A DNA stretch of 64,000 nucleotides from Cinnamomum chago (Eukaryota; Streptophyta; Magnoliopsida; Laurales; Lauraceae). The stretch spans positions 16,066,501 to 16,130,500 of the forward strand of contig CP142454.1 in the NCBI GenBank assembly GCA_038049695.1, read 5' to 3'. Each line of letters opens with the position of its first letter. The first letter of the stretch is position 1. The notes beneath the pieces were generated by a model. It had not been told where the DNA came from and did not search any database. It was given only the letters and a program-made list of their open reading frames with translations. The position numbers and the translations under genes are program-made. Of this stretch, positions 60,153-64,000 are shown piece by piece.

Positions 60153-61250
60153 AGATAGTTCAAATGCACTGACTTTTCATATTTTTTGCAATCCACTGTA
60201 CAGAACTCGTCAAATTCTTTTGTTTATGCATATTACAGGACTTGCGGGAAATGATTTCACCAACATTAGAGGCCAGATTTTGAAACTTCTTTCTTGTACT
60301 AACGTTAGAAGATTACGTTTCACAATTTCTTGCATATGCCTTCAAATTGCCACTTTTTTTTTTGCTACATTGGGCTCAAATTGCTCTCTGCAACAAAAGG
60401 AACTACTGTGGATGGGTAGACCTACAAAATCATTAAAATTTAGGACTGTAATCTTCGTATCATATGGCTCCTTGTGGGGTCCATGCCTAATCCCCTACCT
60501 CAACTTCTAATCCCCCTGCCTTTCCAACCGTCACCAGCACACGCTAGTAATGAATTGGTAAGTATCCAGGTGGGCCCCACTCGAGTCCATGGGTAAATTG
60601 ACTCAAAATAAATGGCCTGTACTACTGATTTAAGGACATGAATTTTCGGAACACCAGCCCATGCAAAAATCTAAGCACAGATTCTGTTTCCATCTTTTGA
60701 GGATGAGTTATTTCTGTTCAGGGCCTAAGGCCATACTCGAACCTCTCCCTTGACAAAATTTTATTAGAACCCTCTTATCAGGGGAAATGTAGAACTCACA
60801 AATCTGACCCTAAATAATGAGGTAGGTTTTGATGATGATGATGTACCTGATTATGATGTACCCACATTAACTTGATAGATGCACCCAATTAAGCAAGTTA
60901 ACCGTTATATTGGTCTCCCTCAAACTGTGGCTTAACTAAATGCACTTATGTGTGGTTCCTGAAGATCGATCATCATGTCTGATTTCTTTGTAATTTCCAG
61001 AGTTGTAATGTGATTAGATTAGATAACTCTATAAGTATCTGAAAAGGGGTTGAATTATTCATATAGAATTGGCTATATGGCCAAGCTCTAGAATCATAAT
61101 CATAAGTAGGAAATCTAAGTTTTGGATAAAATAGGAAATCTCTAGATCAATCACAAAACAAATATGGACCACCAGGCAATAATCTTCTCCCAATTGGTAC
61201 TTGTGGCCATTAATTTGAAGAATTAGAATTTAGTGTTTTTGTCAAAAAAA
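60153..61250. other. 3' flank of the helicase
   Basis: Includes the probable 3' UTR. No gene supported. Confidence 0.35.
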
Positions 61251-61265
61251 AAAATATTTGCAAAA

Positions 61266-61400
61266 CTCAAATTTAAATAAAGAGTAACATAAAATGATAC
61301 GCTGATCAGACATCCTCATCAACTTTAGTTTGATGAAAAGCTAAAATATAAATAAAAAGTAAGATAAAATGATAAGTTGATGAGACATCCTCATCAACTA
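61266..61400. repeat. Tandem duplication, two units of about 60-75 bp
   Basis: Both units contain AAATAAA-AGTAA, ATAAAATGATA, GATGAGACATCCTC or GATCAGACATCCTC, and CATCAACT. Intergenic. Confidence 0.75.
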
Positions 61401-62141
61401 TTGGTACCTTCGCTTCTCTACTGGTTAATGTTCACATTTTGAATTGGTTTGTATTATAAGGAAAACTAGCAACAAACGCCCATGCCAAGCCCGGGCCAAA
61501 ATAAAGATATTGTAAATTATTATAATAATTAAAACTATAAAAGAATAATCTACTATTATTATTTTAATGAATTTTTAGAAGAAAATAAAGTGGAAAAAGA
61601 TCTTGAGATTTTATGGTAAAAGGAATAAATTATCATGAAAAAAAACAATGAGAATCTTGTAATATCGCACCTATAAAATCTTTGTAAATTGAAAAAATGC
61701 ATGGGTTGGAAGTCCCTACTAAAAAAGAGAAAACTCTGGATGGAAGCAAAAATAAAAAATTATACCATTCAAATAAGGAAAAAAAATGAGAAAAGAAAAA
61801 ACAAATGCATCAATTTTTCTATCAATACCTGGCTGGAGCTCAGTCTGTTGGGTACATTGTGTGGAGTGTGAGTATGGCTAATATGAGTCCCACACACCCC
61901 AAAACACTACTCACTCGTTTTGAGCCTACTTACCATTAGAACGCAGCTACTTAAACCTGCAAATCAAATCCACATCCAACCAAACACTTAAGAGAGAAAG
62001 ACGTGTAGAATCATTTTATTCTACATCAATGTCCAATATTTATTTAATATAAAAAAAAATCATATCCAAGGAAAAATGGTCTCTCGCATGGGATCTATAC
62101 TTGGTGCAAGATAACAATAGAGAGAGCAATTTAATTGCTTT
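61401..62141. other. Intergenic, nothing recognised
   Basis: AT-rich sequence before the gypsy LTR. No gene supported. Confidence 0.4.
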
Positions 62142-62638
62142 TGATGGGCCAAGCCCAAATGGCCCGATCCATGTGGAAAGAGCCCAATCTTATAAAGACC
62201 CACCAAGCCCAAAGTGGTCCAAGTTCACCACCTTGGAAGGAGTCAGCCCTCTCCTCATCTTTGACCGAGTCTCATGGAGAGCACCTCAACTACCTCGTCC
62301 GTTGAGAAGAAGTCGTGAGCTCCACCACAATAGCTATTTAGTTGCTAGTAAGTCGCCTCAATCTGTTAGGGGGCGACTATAAATTGTAAGCCCCACCAAC
62401 ACTTGGGGGGCAGATCACATTTTTACCTGAGAACGACTTCCTCCTCTCCTTCTCAAAGCTTGTACTCTTTGCTCCCTGCACCCTTGAGCTAATAAAGTAC
62501 CCGGCAACCAAAGCCATTCAAGAGTGGACGTAGGTCACGATTGACCGAACCACTATAAATTCTCTCTCTCCTTCAATTTTCACATTAATCACTCATCACT
62601 TGACCGGTGGTGCCCGAAAACACTTTTTGGCATCATCA
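62142..62638 (+). mobile_element. Putative 5' LTR of a Ty3/gypsy retrotransposon
   Basis: The block begins TGATGGGCC and ends GGCATCATCA, so it has TGATG...CATCA inverted ends, 497 bp. Inside it has a TATA-like TATAAAT (62378-62384) and AATAAA (62491-62496). It is followed at once by a primer-binding-like site. The 3' LTR lies outside the window, so the boundary is inferred from the ends and the internal signals. Confidence 0.75.
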
Positions 62639-62640
62639 GT

Positions 62641-62660
62641 TTGGCGCCGTCTGTGGGAAA
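62641..62660 (+). other. Primer-binding-like site after the 5' LTR
   Basis: TTGGCGCCGTCTGTGGGAAA starts two bases after the LTR end. Its complement ends in GCGCCA, as expected of a tRNA 3' end. This exact text is common just inside plant gypsy LTRs. The matching tRNA was not identified. Confidence 0.7.
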
Positions 62661-62686
62661 CGAAGAAAATCTCCTTTTTCGAAATT

Positions 62687-64000
62687 ATGGTGATCACCAC
62701 AAGATCAACGAGACGACAAGATGATAGTCCCTCGCGGGACGGCGAAGGTAATCCTATAACGACTAATCCTGCAGCAAATACTCCTGCTCCCTCTCCTCAA
62801 CAAATGCTAGAAACCATGTAGCAGTTGGTGATCCAAAACCAGCAGATACTGCAACTCATGCTCGCAGGGCAAGGAGGAGGATCACAATTTGGTACAATAC
62901 CGCATGAAGAACCGCGCCCGGAGCATCCGACTGCCCCGCGCAGGGGAGCACCTCACCTGGGCGCCCATCCCCATGGTGCCCATGGCCGAGAAGCAAACCA
63001 CGGCGCCCATCCTCATCCTCAACTAGGCGCCCATCCGCATGGCGCCCGGGGCCGAGGAGTACACCTGGGCGCCCATCCCCATGGCGCCCAGGGCGCCTCT
63101 ACTGGAGCTTTCCATGTCGCCCCACACGGAGTACTCCTGGTCGACCCTCAAGGCCGCGCCCATCATGAGGTGCCTCCACCCCCGGGTGGAGCCCCACCAG
63201 GAGGGTCGAATCGTGGTGGACTTCCACCCCCTCCCTTTGCTTCTAAAGATGAGGATCCTCATTTCTATGAGGGGGGGAGTGAAAATCACAGCATGGAAGA
63301 TGAGGGTTATTTCCCTGGTCCATCCAGGGAACCCAGCAATTGCTGGGAGGAAAAGATCAAAGAAATGCAGAATCAACTGGGCGATGTCTTCAACGCCATA
63401 AGGGCGCAGGCACCGGAGACGATAGATTATCTGGTCAGGTGAATGGATACATCGTTCAAGCCTGACGTGGTGAACTACCCACTCCCTCGGAAGTTCAAGA
63501 TGTCATCCGTGGAGACCTTTGATGGAACGAAGGATCCACTGGACCATCTGGAGACGTACAAAACAAAAATACAGCTGCATAATATCCCTGACAAGATAAT
63601 GTGCAGGGCATTCCCAACTACATTGAAGGGTTTCGCTCGACAGTAGTTTGCCAATCTCCCGCAAGCATCCATAGAGAGTTGAGCAAATCTTTCGTCTCAC
63701 ACTTTATCGGTAGGCTCTGCCACCAGAAGCCTGCCACACACCTACTCAGCATAAAACAAGACCGAGATGAGAGTCTGAGGAGTTACCTCACTCGTTTTAA
63801 CGAGGAGGTCCTCCAAGTCGAGGAGCCCAATGACAAAGTCACCATGACCGCCTTTCTGGGAGGCCTCCGTTCATCCAGTTTCCTATTTTCAGTAATGAAG
63901 CGACCACCAAAGAGCATGCCAGAACTATTGGCAAAAGCTCAAAAATATATGAATGCTGAGGAAATCAACAGGTCCAGGCGAGGTGAATCATCTCGTGGAT
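62687..64000 (+). pseudogene. Ty3/gypsy gag, disrupted, runs off the window end
   Basis: The frame opens with MVITTRSTRRQ at 62687. In-frame stops follow at 62819-62821 (TAG), 63440-63442 (TGA) and 63644-63646 (TAG), and reading moves to another frame near 63676. The pieces, in order: a Gln-rich start; a Gly/Ala/Pro/His repeat segment (LGAHPHGAHGREANHGAHPH-like, about 62935-63110); KDEDPHFYEGG; an acidic linker; FDGTKDPLDHLETYKTKIQL; and, in the last frame, SFVSHFIGRLCHQKPATHL, YLTRFNEEVLQVEEP and VTMTAFLGGLRS. The last parts are the retrotransposon gag (capsid) domain of plant gypsy elements, which packages element RNA in the cytoplasm. The disruptions make this copy non-autonomous. Protease and polymerase would lie beyond 64000. 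Confidence 0.88.

Noticed and set aside
1-64000. CRISPR arrays, bacterial operons, rRNA genes or organelle DNA insertions
   Set aside because: No regularly spaced repeats, rRNA-like or organelle-like sequence was recognised; all genes are plant nuclear types.

Overview
The window is plant nuclear DNA. It has spliced genes with GT-AG introns up to about 5 kb, plant-only gene families, CT-rich 5' leaders, and long AT-rich spacers holding L1 and RTE LINE remnants, tRNA-derived SINEs, MITEs and a Ty3/gypsy element. The long, transposon-filled introns suit a large woody angiosperm genome, perhaps a magnoliid, but that is only a guess.

Six gene loci can be supported. (1) 1798-3345 (-): a single-exon DUF247 (UPF0481) membrane protein. 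(2) 13102-13416 (+): a small plant protein of the MEGLIPF family behind a TATA box. (3) 15630-24087 (+): an eight-exon radical-SAM RlmN-like RNA methyltransferase; its terminal exon is tandemly duplicated and its 5-kb intron 5 carries LINE debris. (4) 31670-33980 (-): a two-exon armadillo-repeat protein without a U-box. (5) 40982-48069 (-): a four-exon disordered nuclear protein with Barentsz-like HD motifs. (6) 51319-60152 (+): a 13-exon DEAD-box helicase of the RH10/RRP3/DDX47 type. It has a telo-box upstream but also an apparent frameshift at the exon 1/2 junction and an in-frame TGA in exon 9, so it is a decaying copy or contains sequence errors.

Mobile DNA fills much of the rest. There is a 315-bp Tourist/Harbinger-like MITE with TTA target duplications (4304-4618), a 181-bp foldback MITE with a perfect 9-bp target duplication (12471-12651), and two further TIR elements (37987-38297, 45642-45982). 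Four copies of one tRNA-derived SINE family are present, with L1-type and RTE-type LINE pieces mostly inside introns. From 62142 to the window end lies the 5' LTR, primer-binding-like site and broken gag of a gypsy element.

The genes do not form a pathway. Three have predicted RNA roles (RNA methylation, exon-junction or splicing-type protein, rRNA processing), but their adjacency looks incidental. I saw no convincing new multi-gene system. The most informative oddities are the terminal-exon duplication in the RlmN-like gene, the lesions in the helicase, the MITE and SINE insertions with clean target duplications, and the repeated HD motifs in the Barentsz-like protein.
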